DNA of 64,000 nucleotides from Deltaproteobacteria bacterium (GTDB taxonomy: Bacteria > Myxococcota_A > UBA796 > SXON01). Location of the stretch: the NCBI GenBank assembly GCA_947445035.1, contig CANFCK010000005.1:1-64000 (forward strand). Direction: 5' to 3'. This document shows positions 43,102 through 51,497 of the stretch, piece after piece (the stretch's first letter is position 1; each line of letters opens with the position of its first letter). The notes beneath the pieces are model-generated. The model saw only the letters and a list, made by a program, of their open reading frames with translations. It was not told where the DNA came from and did no database searches. The translations under genes were made by a program, and so were the position numbers.

Positions 43102-43977
43102 ATGCGCCGTGCCCTCGCCAGTCTCGCCCTCTTCGTGCTCCCAACTGCCGGTCACGCGGCCTTCCCCGACCGGCTTTCGCTCTGGGCGATGGACGACGAC
43201 GACGGCGCCAGTACCGAGGTCATAGAGGGGGACGACTACGTCGCCGCGGGCTGGAAGCAGGTTGCGCTGGAGCTGGGGACGACCCTGTCCAACAAACCAA
43301 CGGCGCCGGCTCGCACCCTCGGCGCCGCCGGCTTTCACGTGGGCCTGACCACGACCTTCGCCCACCTGCCCGGCCGCTGGGCCGACAGCGCCAACCCCGA
43401 CGGGTGGAAGCTGATGGACCCCGACGAGGAGGCCATGCCGCTCTTGGTGGTCCCCACCGTCCAGGTCCGAAAGGGCCTGCCCGCGTCGCTCGAGGTCGGC
43501 GCGAACTTCGGCTGGCTCGGCGGTACCGAGTCGGCTGTCGTGGGCGGCTACGGCCGCATCGGGTTGATCGAGGGGCACCGCACCTTGCCGGACGTGTCCA
43601 TCCAGGCCGGGTACGCGGCGTTCGTGGGCAATGACGAGTTCGAGCTCGGCGCGCTCGACATGAGCATGAACCTCGGGTATTCGCTGCCGTTCGGACCGAT
43701 CGAGGGCATCAACACCGCAAAGTTCTCCCCGTTCGTGAACCTGGGCCTCACCCGGGTGCATGCCGCGCCGCGCGTCGATCTGGCTGGAAGCCGACTGGAG
43801 GGTCGGCTCCTCGAACTGACCGGTTTTGAAGGGGAAGGCTTCGACGAAACGCTGGCGCCCTTCACCTTTGCGTTGGGGTTCGAGGTGCAGAGCGGAGACT
43901 TCGCGTTCGACTTCTCCAGCGGGTACGCCGTGGGCGGTTCGGTGACCTTCAACCTCGGGTTGGGGTTCACGTACTGA
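43102..43977 (+). CDS. Outer-membrane beta-barrel-like protein
   Basis: A 291-residue protein with a signal peptide (MRRALASLALFVLPTAGHA, cleavage before AFPD). The mature part is a series of amphipathic strands separated by Gly/Asp turns (AGFHVGLTTTFAHL, VGANFGWLGGTES, VSIQAGYAAFVG, SMNLGYSLPFG, FVNLGLTRVHA) and ends in GSVTFNLGLGFTY, with the C-terminal aromatic expected for a protein inserted by the BAM complex. About 12 strands can be drawn. No specific family was recognised. It starts ten bases after speD, so it may be the last gene of that transcript. Confidence 0.75.
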   Translation: MRRALASLALFVLPTAGHAAFPDRLSLWAMDDDDGASTEVIEGDDYVAAGWKQVALELGTTLSNKPTAPARTLGAAGFHVGLTTTFAHLPGRWADSANPDGWKLMDPDEEAMPLLVVPTVQVRKGLPASLEVGANFGWLGGTESAVVGGYGRIGLIEGHRTLPDVSIQAGYAAFVGNDEFELGALDMSMNLGYSLPFGPIEGINTAKFSPFVNLGLTRVHAAPRVDLAGSRLEGRLLELTGFEGEGFDETLAPFTFALGFEVQSGDFAFDFSSGYAVGGSVTFNLGLGFTY

Positions 43978-44047
43978 GCGGACAGGTCGGAGGCTTTCGG
44001 CTGGAGGTCGGAGACAGGACCGCCCGTTCGGCCGCGCTGGGCGCGCC

Positions 44048-46285
44048 TTGATTTTCGTTTCCGTCGCGTTCGCGCTGGAGCTGCGTGTCGAAGCGACCGT
44101 CGCCGTAGACCTGCGCAGCGTGAGCGGCTCGATCGTGGCGGACACACCACTCCCGATCGAGTGGGGATTGCCATTGTCGGCGCTTGACGTGCCGGTCGCG
44201 GACCTGGAGGTCGTTCGGGGAGGCCCCGGCTGGCCCGACGCCGGCTCGATGGAGCTGACGACGACCCCGTTCTCATCGACCTTTCAGACGGTTCTGCCCC
44301 GGCGCTTCGGCGACACCGCGGCCCTGCCCGACGAAGGCCTCTGGAGCAACGGCACCTGGCTGCCCATGGCGTCCACAGGCGCCGCGACCTGGTCCGTCAG
44401 GCTGCACGTACCCGCCGGCATGGTGGTCGTGCTCAACGGGTCCGTGCACACCGACACCACCGAGGTGAGCTGGTCCGGAATGGCCGACCGCCTCGCGTTG
44501 GCGGTGCTCCCCGCCAAACGCACGCCGATCTCGCGGGTGCAGGTGGGGACGGGGCACGTCCAGTTCGTCGGGCGAGCCGCCCAGCGGCCCAACGTGCAGA
44601 AGCAGGTCCGGGCCCTGCTTGCGGAGGCGTGGCCGTGGTCGGCACCCGTCGAGCTGGTGGTGGTGAGCGACCGCGACCGTCGCCACCTCGCGACCGCAGG
44701 CCCGGGGGTGGTCTACCTGTCCGATCGGGCGTTCCGGTTGTCGCCGGGGCTGTCGCGATTCCATTGGCCAGCCGTCCGGCGGGCCCTGTACGCAGCGGGG
44801 CTGGGCCAGCGCCCGCTGTGGGACGCTCGCTTCCTCGCGACCCTCCTCACCGAGGACCTCGCGGCGCCAAAGGTCGAGAAGGCCCTCGGCTGGGCGGCGT
44901 GGAACCCGATCATCGACGAGCTGCTGACGGACGGCACCCTCCCCTTTTACGAGGACACCTTCAGCGAAGCGAGGCCGACGCCGGCGGATCCGCTTCTGAC
45001 GCTCGCCGGCCGCCGGGACCCGCGCGCCGCGGCGCTTCAGGCCCGCGATGCGTTGACGCCAGCGGCCATCGAGCCCCTGATCCGCGACGCGCTCGCCAGC
45101 GCGCCCGACACGCCCGGGGGACCGGTGCTCCAGGCGCTTCGCCGGCTTGGGCTGACCGACGTTCTGCCCGAGGCGTGGCTCGCCACCGACGACCCGGACA
45201 ACGAGTACGCCATTGTCGCGACCACCGAGGGCGGGCTGCGCTTGGAGCGCCGCGGCGGCGGCACTCCCGAGCCGGTGGTTTTGGAGATCGATGGCGTCCG
45301 GACCACCGAGCTGGTGCCCGCGGCTCCCCATACCCTCGATCTACCCGACACCGCCCGGGTCGCAGCGGTCGATCCCCTCGCCCACGTGATCGATCCCACT
45401 CGCGACGACAACCGGGCGCCGTCGCGTTGGTCGGCAGTGCTGACCGGATGGGCGACCGACATCTCCCCCTCCCAGGGTTCGTTCACCGCCTGGGGCGACG
45501 TGCTGTTTCGTCGTCAGGGAGACACCCAGAACCTCTTCCTGGCTGGCATCCAACACACCCCCAAGGACCTGGTGTCCGTGGACCTCGGCTACGTCCGCTA
45601 CCTGGGAGCGCTGGTCGACCGGCGCCAGCGTCAGCACCGACTGGGACTGTCGATGGGCACCTCGATTTTCGACCCCGCCTACCGCGATACGGTCGATGGC
45701 GACGTCGCCGTGGAGGGGTCCGTCGGCTACGCGTGGGACACCAGGGCGGCCGACACCTATGCCTTTCGAGGCCGCCGACTCGGCGTCGGCGTCTCGGGAG
45801 GGGTGCGAATCCGGGACGGCGCGGCCTGGAGCGGGGTCGGCGCAACCTGGATCGAGCTCATCCCCCTCCATCCACGACATGTGCTCGCCACTCGCCTGCG
45901 CGCTGGGTGGGCCGGCGGCGAGGTGGAACACCGACTGTTGACGCTGGGTGGCGCCGATGCCGTGCGAAGTGTCCGTGAGGACGAGGTGGTCGGGACGGCG
46001 CGCGGCGTCGCCAATCTTGAGTACCGCTGGTCGGTGATTCGCGACGCCTCCGTCCCGCTGCCCCTGGCGTGGCTCTCGGAGGTCCAACTGGCACCGGGGA
46101 TGGACGTGGGCGTCGTCGACAAGGACGGGCTCTGGACCGCTGCGGGCGCCACGCTGGGAGTCTACGGCATCCTCGACGTGTTCGGGGCCCGACCCACCTT
46201 GCTCGGCGTGGTCACAGCCTTTCCGATGTGGCCCGTCCCCAGCGCCGTTCCCCAGATATACTTCTCCTTCGACCACGCCTACTGA
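44048..46285 (+). CDS. Large outer-membrane protein with soluble N-terminal domain and C-terminal barrel
   Basis: A 745-residue protein from TTG 44048; the leader is MIFVSVAFALELR. Residues about 15-190 are a beta-rich domain, 190-400 are helical and resemble a degenerate M1-type peptidase body (VELVVVSDRDRRHLATAG, ALYAAGLGQRPLWD), but no HExxH is present. From about residue 450 to the end, alternating strands (SFTAWGDVLFRR, LGYVRYLGALVD, RHVLATRLRAGW, VANLEYRWSVI) and the final QIYFSFDHAY with terminal Tyr indicate a barrel, similar to the BamA/Omp85-type end domain. Function unknown. Confidence 0.7.
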   Translation: MIFVSVAFALELRVEATVAVDLRSVSGSIVADTPLPIEWGLPLSALDVPVADLEVVRGGPGWPDAGSMELTTTPFSSTFQTVLPRRFGDTAALPDEGLWSNGTWLPMASTGAATWSVRLHVPAGMVVVLNGSVHTDTTEVSWSGMADRLALAVLPAKRTPISRVQVGTGHVQFVGRAAQRPNVQKQVRALLAEAWPWSAPVELVVVSDRDRRHLATAGPGVVYLSDRAFRLSPGLSRFHWPAVRRALYAAGLGQRPLWDARFLATLLTEDLAAPKVEKALGWAAWNPIIDELLTDGTLPFYEDTFSEARPTPADPLLTLAGRRDPRAAALQARDALTPAAIEPLIRDALASAPDTPGGPVLQALRRLGLTDVLPEAWLATDDPDNEYAIVATTEGGLRLERRGGGTPEPVVLEIDGVRTTELVPAAPHTLDLPDTARVAAVDPLAHVIDPTRDDNRAPSRWSAVLTGWATDISPSQGSFTAWGDVLFRRQGDTQNLFLAGIQHTPKDLVSVDLGYVRYLGALVDRRQRQHRLGLSMGTSIFDPAYRDTVDGDVAVEGSVGYAWDTRAADTYAFRGRRLGVGVSGGVRIRDGAAWSGVGATWIELIPLHPRHVLATRLRAGWAGGEVEHRLLTLGGADAVRSVREDEVVGTARGVANLEYRWSVIRDASVPLPLAWLSEVQLAPGMDVGVVDKDGLWTAAGATLGVYGILDVFGARPTLLGVVTAFPMWPVPSAVPQIYFSFDHAY

Positions 46286-46296
46286 TCTGGAGTCCC

Positions 46297-46668
46297 ATGC
46301 TCTTCTTCCTCGCCATCTCCGCCTGCGACCTGTTCAACCCTGAGTCGCTCGGTGCGTTCACCTGCGACCAATACTGCGACGAGGTGGTAGGCAAGACCAA
46401 CGAGTGCGCCCAGGCGGCTTTCGACGAGGCGTGTGCTGCCAATCCCGACTGCGGCGAGTACGCAGAAGGCGACCTTGCCGACTACGCCAGTGAGGGTCGA
46501 TCGGACTGGGCAGGCGCCACCGAGGACGACATGATCGCCTCCTGCGAGAGTGACCTGTCCGCGGCAGGCAAGACCGACACCGAATGCCAGGCGGAGACCG
46601 CCGTGCTCAGCAACCTCACCTGTGATCAGATTCTGGAGCTGCTCGGTACCATCCAGTCAGGTGCTTGA
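46297..46668 (+). CDS. Small Cys-rich lipoprotein
   Basis: A 123-residue protein starting at ATG 46297, with GGAG four bases upstream. The leader MLFFLAISAC ends in a lipobox. The mature part is strongly acidic and has eight further Cys (TCDQYCD, NECAQ, EACAAN, DCGEY, ASCES, ECQAE, TCDQI), which would form disulfides. Such Cys-rich small lipoproteins are common in Myxococcota but have no known role. It is 11 bases after the barrel gene and nine before the NlpC/P60 gene, probably one operon. Confidence 0.75.
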   Translation: MLFFLAISACDLFNPESLGAFTCDQYCDEVVGKTNECAQAAFDEACAANPDCGEYAEGDLADYASEGRSDWAGATEDDMIASCESDLSAAGKTDTECQAETAVLSNLTCDQILELLGTIQSGA

Positions 46669-46677
46669 CGCGTCAAG

Positions 46678-47391
46678 ATGCGCTATGCAGAACCCGTGGT
46701 GCTCCTTCTAGTCCTCGCCGCTTGCGCGCCGGCCTCGTGGAGGATGCCGGGTCCGCTCGGGGGCCTCGGGCGGGGCGCAGACGAGTCCGTTGCGTCGTAT
46801 CTGGCGCGGCAAACAACAGAGGCGCCAAAGCCCGCGCGGACCGGGCGGACAGCGCCGAACACCACCGCGCGGAAGATCGCCGCCGCGGCCGAATCGTTCG
46901 TGGGCGATGGCCGCCTGCTCGTGGGGGGCGAGACCTACCGCTTCGACTGCTCGGGGCTGGTAGAAGCCGCGCTGGCCACGGCTGGCGTCGATGCCTCGGG
47001 TAGCTCGGCCATGCTGTACGAAAAGGCGAGGGATGCCGGGCTCCTCCATCGGCGGCGCCAGCCCAGTCCGGGCGACGTTGCGTTCTTCGACAACACCTAC
47101 GATCGCGACGGCAACGGCCGCCTCGATGACGAGCTCACCCACACCGCGATCGTGGTCGGCGTCGACGACGCAGGCACGGTCGAAATGGTGCACGTCGGCA
47201 GCACCGGCGTGGTGCGGTTTGTGATGAACCTGAAGGCGCCTCACGAAGAGGCCGGCGCCGACGGCAAGCTCAACGACTTCCTGCGGGCGCGAAGCAAACG
47301 CGATCCGCTAGGCACGAAGCACCTGGCCGGGGAGCTATGGGTGGGCTTCGGCAGCTTCTGGGCCCAACCTGGAGCCGTCGCGACGCGATAG
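46678..47391 (+). CDS. NlpC/P60-type peptidase lipoprotein
   Basis: A 237-residue lipoprotein; the leader ends LLLVLAAC with the lipidated Cys at 16. The peptidase domain covers residues about 65-235: the nucleophile is in YRFDCSGLVEAAL and the catalytic His in LTHTAIVVG, with PGDVAFFDN before it as usual. An Asp-rich DRDGNGRLDDE loop, EF-hand-like, is inserted before the His and may bind calcium. It would cut peptidoglycan stem peptides or related amides at the envelope. Its stop is three bases from the end of the convergent carbamoyltransferase-like gene. Confidence 0.88.
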   Translation: MRYAEPVVLLLVLAACAPASWRMPGPLGGLGRGADESVASYLARQTTEAPKPARTGRTAPNTTARKIAAAAESFVGDGRLLVGGETYRFDCSGLVEAALATAGVDASGSSAMLYEKARDAGLLHRRRQPSPGDVAFFDNTYDRDGNGRLDDELTHTAIVVGVDDAGTVEMVHVGSTGVVRFVMNLKAPHEEAGADGKLNDFLRARSKRDPLGTKHLAGELWVGFGSFWAQPGAVATR

Positions 47392-47394
47392 TTC

Positions 47395-48261
47395 CTAGCG
47401 CTCGACGACGTAGTCCCCGAGCACCAGGACATCGGCCCGAAGGGCGCGGAACGCTCGGATCACGTCGGTTGGGGAGTGGGCGGCGATGCCGTCCGGCGCC
47501 CGTAGAAGTTGGATGTTCGCAGCCCCGAACGGCGGCCCACACCAGCCCGGCGGCGGCGACCCGGTGCCTGGTGTCAAAAACACCCTGGGACCCAACGGCG
47601 TGTCGAGGAAGGCGGCGGGACCCCGCGCCCAGACCACCGAACGGCCCGCTCGCAACGCGGCGGCGGCCACCGCAATGGGGTCCTCCACCCGGGCCCGGGG
47701 CAACTCGCCGTTGGAGAGCGCGCGGTAGGCCGCGATGTCGTCGAAACCGGGCGCCCACAGCGACGGGACCGGCACAGTCAGGGTCGCGTCGTGGGCAAGG
47801 GCGGCGCCCACGGCGAGCGCGCCGCCCACATTCGGGAGCGAAGGGGGACACGCGACCGCCGCATCCCCCGCGTCGATCGGGACCACGCGGAGGTGGCCGA
47901 GGCCCGCCAACGCCAACGACCGTGCCAGCTCCGCAGGGTCCAAGCGCGTCGGGGGTGGCGTCCCGCGGCGGACCCGCACGCTCCCTTCTGACTTCGCCGC
48001 AGCGGGGCGCAGCCGCGCGGTGAGCCGCCGCATCCGATCCAGCGGCCCCAGCGTCCCCACCCCTACGACCACGATCCGGTCGATCTCGGCGCTGCGGAGC
48101 CCCGCCACCGCCAAAACGGCATCCACCGCCGCCGAAGGGAACCCGCCCGTCAGCGCCGCGCGTCGAAGCACACATTCCCTGATGGCCAGGCGCAGCGTGC
48201 CCTCTACAAACAAGGCCGCAGCGGGCTCATCGGCGACCTGAATCGCCAGGATCGCGCTCAC
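47395..48261 (-). CDS. Shrunken carbamoyltransferase-like protein lacking metal histidines
   Basis: A 288-residue protein from GTG 48261, which overlaps the preceding stop (GTGA). The N-terminus follows the O-carbamoyltransferase (CmcH/NodU) pattern: ILAIQVADEPAAALFVEG, GGFPSAAVDAVLAVAGL, RIVVVGVG. The end also matches: APDGIAAHSPTDVIRAF and DVLVLGDYVVER. But normal members are about 570-610 residues. Where they carry VDHHLAHAAS with the iron-binding His, this one has PIDAGDAAVA, and LGPRVF replaces the FGPRALGNRS loop. Roughly 250 central residues are gone. It is very likely not a carbamoyltransferase now; a binding or regulatory role is possible. The frame is clean, so it is not an obvious pseudogene. 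Confidence 0.65.
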   Translation of the reverse strand: MSAILAIQVADEPAAALFVEGTLRLAIRECVLRRAALTGGFPSAAVDAVLAVAGLRSAEIDRIVVVGVGTLGPLDRMRRLTARLRPAAAKSEGSVRVRRGTPPPTRLDPAELARSLALAGLGHLRVVPIDAGDAAVACPPSLPNVGGALAVGAALAHDATLTVPVPSLWAPGFDDIAAYRALSNGELPRARVEDPIAVAAAALRAGRSVVWARGPAAFLDTPLGPRVFLTPGTGSPPPGWCGPPFGAANIQLLRAPDGIAAHSPTDVIRAFRALRADVLVLGDYVVER

Positions 48262-48962
48262 CGGACCTCGTCGGCCAGGCTCTCGTTGGCCAGGTCGAAC
48301 GGAAGCGCTTCGGTGGCGCGGGCATACACCGCACACATCCGCGCCGCGTGGCGACTTTGGGTGCGCAGGGTGCTGACCCCGGCGACCGCCGCCCCCAGGC
48401 CTGGTACAAGGCGCGTGACCCTCACGACCACCGCCGCCAGCGAGCCCGCGATGGCCTGCCGGCCGGCCCAGCGCGTGAGCGCGCCGGTGCTGCCTAGCGG
48501 GCCGACCAGCGCCGGCAGCTCCGACACCCGCGTCGCGACACGGGTAGACTCGGGAAGCTGCACCTCATAGGCGTGGGCCAGCGCCCTGGAGATCACCAGA
48601 CGCCCGGCATCGGTGTCGGGATCGAAGCCGTGCACCACCGCAAGGCGTTGCGCCAGCCGCAACGAGCTGAGCGCGGAGGCGAGCACCGCCGGCGCGATCG
48701 CCGCAAAACCCACCGCCCCCGCCGCCACGCCGACCACCACGGCGCGCCGAGTGGACGTCCGCGTGACCCACGCGACCGTGCGCGCGAGCTCGTCTGCCTC
48801 TGGAAAAAGCCCAGCGGCCTCATCGACGAAGGCGTGCCCGCCGCAACGAAGCTCCTCGCGGATCTCGCTCGTGGGCACGCTGGCGGTCGCGTACAGCGCC
48901 GGAATCAAGTCGGCGTCGAGCCGTTGGCCGAAGGCCTCACCGATAAGCCGCCACGGAGACAC
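48258..48962 (-). CDS. EcsC-like protein
   Basis: A 234-residue protein from GTG 48962. The central region has a hydrophobic Ala/Gly/Val helix (VVVGVAAGAVGFAAIAPAVL) followed by LRLAQRLAVVHGFDPDTDAG, the R-x-I-x-x-x-YGYD element of the EcsC family. A second hydrophobic segment with RLVPGLGAAVAGVSTLRT matches the family PVVGAAVGA-type block. EcsC proteins are associated with export or membrane processes but their activity is unknown. The N-terminal 70 residues are unassigned. It is coupled to the carbamoyltransferase-like gene. Confidence 0.6.
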   Translation of the reverse strand: MSPWRLIGEAFGQRLDADLIPALYATASVPTSEIREELRCGGHAFVDEAAGLFPEADELARTVAWVTRTSTRRAVVVGVAAGAVGFAAIAPAVLASALSSLRLAQRLAVVHGFDPDTDAGRLVISRALAHAYEVQLPESTRVATRVSELPALVGPLGSTGALTRWAGRQAIAGSLAAVVVRVTRLVPGLGAAVAGVSTLRTQSRHAARMCAVYARATEALPFDLANESLADEVR

Positions 48963-48978
48963 GTGGCAGCCTAACGCT

Positions 48979-49986
<1,008 letters not shown>

Positions 49987-50046
49987 GGGAGCACTCTCCG
50001 GTTGTGCAACGCCCTCCATAACAGCGCTGACGCCGCTGCGCGCGGT

Positions 50047-50652
50047 TCAGAAGCGAATCACCACGTCCGCCCCTGCAAGCACGCGGGCCTCGACGTCCCA
50101 GAGTTCTCCCGGTCCCTCCTCGGCCGTATCCGGCGCCGCGGTCGCCAGAAGCTCGCCGTGGGGCAAGAGCGACAGCCAATTTCTGAAGCGCAGCTCCAGC
50201 CCGAGCCTCCCGGCGAGCACCGGCGACAGGGACCGGCTCCGGACCGGCGCGCGCCCGACAAACCCCATGGTGTCGAGGTGAGCATCGGTGGCCAGCACGC
50301 CGGCACCAAAACCAAAAGTGGGGAGCACCGCAAGGGCCGTGGGCGGAAGGACCTCCAAGGGCACCCGCACCGTCAGCAGGATCGACAATTCGTCCCGCCA
50401 GCCTTGTACCGCATCGGGAGGCGCGCCCTCGATCAGCTCGCCGGCGCGCGCAAGTTCGGGCCGGGCATGGACCAGTGAGAAGCCCACGGCGGCGCGCTTC
50501 TGGTGCCCGACCTCCCCACTGAGCTCGATGCGCTCCGCCAAGGTCGGTGCCCATGCGCCGGCGGCGCCGCCAAAACTCCACGAAGCGGCGAGGCCACCGC
50601 CGACCACGACGCGTCGATCGACGTCCTGAGCCTCCATCGGTTCGGCCGTCAT
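50047..50652 (-). CDS. Beta-rich protein of unknown function, possibly outer-membrane barrel
   Basis: A 201-residue protein whose ATG overlaps the stop of the MBL gene (ATGA). It has alternating hydrophobic strands with Gly turns ([62 protein letters not shown]) and ends [11 protein letters not shown], with a C-terminal Phe as in outer-membrane proteins. No signal peptide is visible from this start, which argues against that location unless the start is wrong. Family not recognised. The tight coupling suggests co-expression with the hydrolase. Confidence 0.6.
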   Translation of the reverse strand: MTAEPMEAQDVDRRVVVGGGLAASWSFGGAAGAWAPTLAERIELSGEVGHQKRAAVGFSLVHARPELARAGELIEGAPPDAVQGWRDELSILLTVRVPLEVLPPTALAVLPTFGFGAGVLATDAHLDTMGFVGRAPVRSRSLSPVLAGRLGLELRFRNWLSLLPHGELLATAAPDTAEEGPGELWDVEARVLAGADVVIRF

Positions 50653-51482
50653 CGCGCCTCCGACGCGCTGTACCGACCGCGTTCGTCGCGCTCGACAAAC
50701 CCCACCGCAAGCTTGGGATCGTGCGTGAAGAAGACCGAGCCACGCCGCGCGTAGAGGTCGCCGAGAAGCGCGTCCTTCTCGTCGATGAGCCGCTCTGGGT
50801 ATCGGTCGTAGCCCATAGTGATCGGAACATGCATCCACGGTGCACCTGGGATGGCGTCGGCGGCGAAGACCACGGGACCCGTTTCGGTCGGTACCTCTGA
50901 CAACATCAGCCCGGGAGTGTGCCCTTCTGACAGATGGAACCGCCAAGCAGGGCCCAAAAGCGAGCTGGACGGCCCGTCGAGCAGCTCCAGACGGCCGCTC
51001 TCGGCCAGTTGACGGTTCAGCTCCGGAACAAAGCTCGCACGGTCGCGGGGGTGGGGCTCGCCAGCTCGCTTCCAGGCACGCCGGCTCACGACGAAACGGG
51101 CGTTGGGAAACAGCAACTGGGCCCCGTCTTCGTGGCTCGAGAGCAGGCCACCGGCGTGGTCGAAGTGTAGGTGGCTCAGCACCACCACGTCGAGATCCGC
51201 GTGGTCGATTCCCAAGGCGGCGAGGCCGTCCAAAAGGACATGACGCGACTCGCGGACGCCGAAGCGGGCGCGGAGCTCCGGGGCGAAGAACGTGCCGATC
51301 CCCGCCTCGCAGAGCACCCGGCGGCCATCGTCGGTCTCGACCAACATCGCGCGACAGGCCAGCTCAATCCGGTTGGCTTCGTCGGGCGGCGACCACCGCG
51401 CCCACAGCGCTTTGGGCGCGTTCCCAAACATGGCGCCGCCGTCGAGCCACTGCCGGTTGCCGTCCAGGGCGTGGATGCGCAT
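50649..51482 (-). CDS. Metallo-beta-lactamase-fold hydrolase
   Basis: A 277-residue MBL-fold protein. The metal-binding motif is [10 protein letters not shown] (HxHxDH) near residue 105; further ligands are expected at HTPG (SEGHTPGLM), the Asp in VFAADAIPG, and a late His in FFTHDPKLA. The long loop with [13 protein letters not shown] before the third ligand is typical of the lactonase/quinone-binding-like branch (AiiA/GumP relatives). It is cytoplasmic and the substrate is unknown. It follows the membrane fusion protein gene only as a neighbour (15 bases from its end) on the same strand, and is upstream of the beta-rich protein gene. Confidence 0.9.
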   Translation of the reverse strand: MRIHALDGNRQWLDGGAMFGNAPKALWARWSPPDEANRIELACRAMLVETDDGRRVLCEAGIGTFFAPELRARFGVRESRHVLLDGLAALGIDHADLDVVVLSHLHFDHAGGLLSSHEDGAQLLFPNARFVVSRRAWKRAGEPHPRDRASFVPELNRQLAESGRLELLDGPSSSLLGPAWRFHLSEGHTPGLMLSEVPTETGPVVFAADAIPGAPWMHVPITMGYDRYPERLIDEKDALLGDLYARRGSVFFTHDPKLAVGFVERDERGRYSASEAR

Positions 51483-51497
51483 GACCCGAGAGTAACC

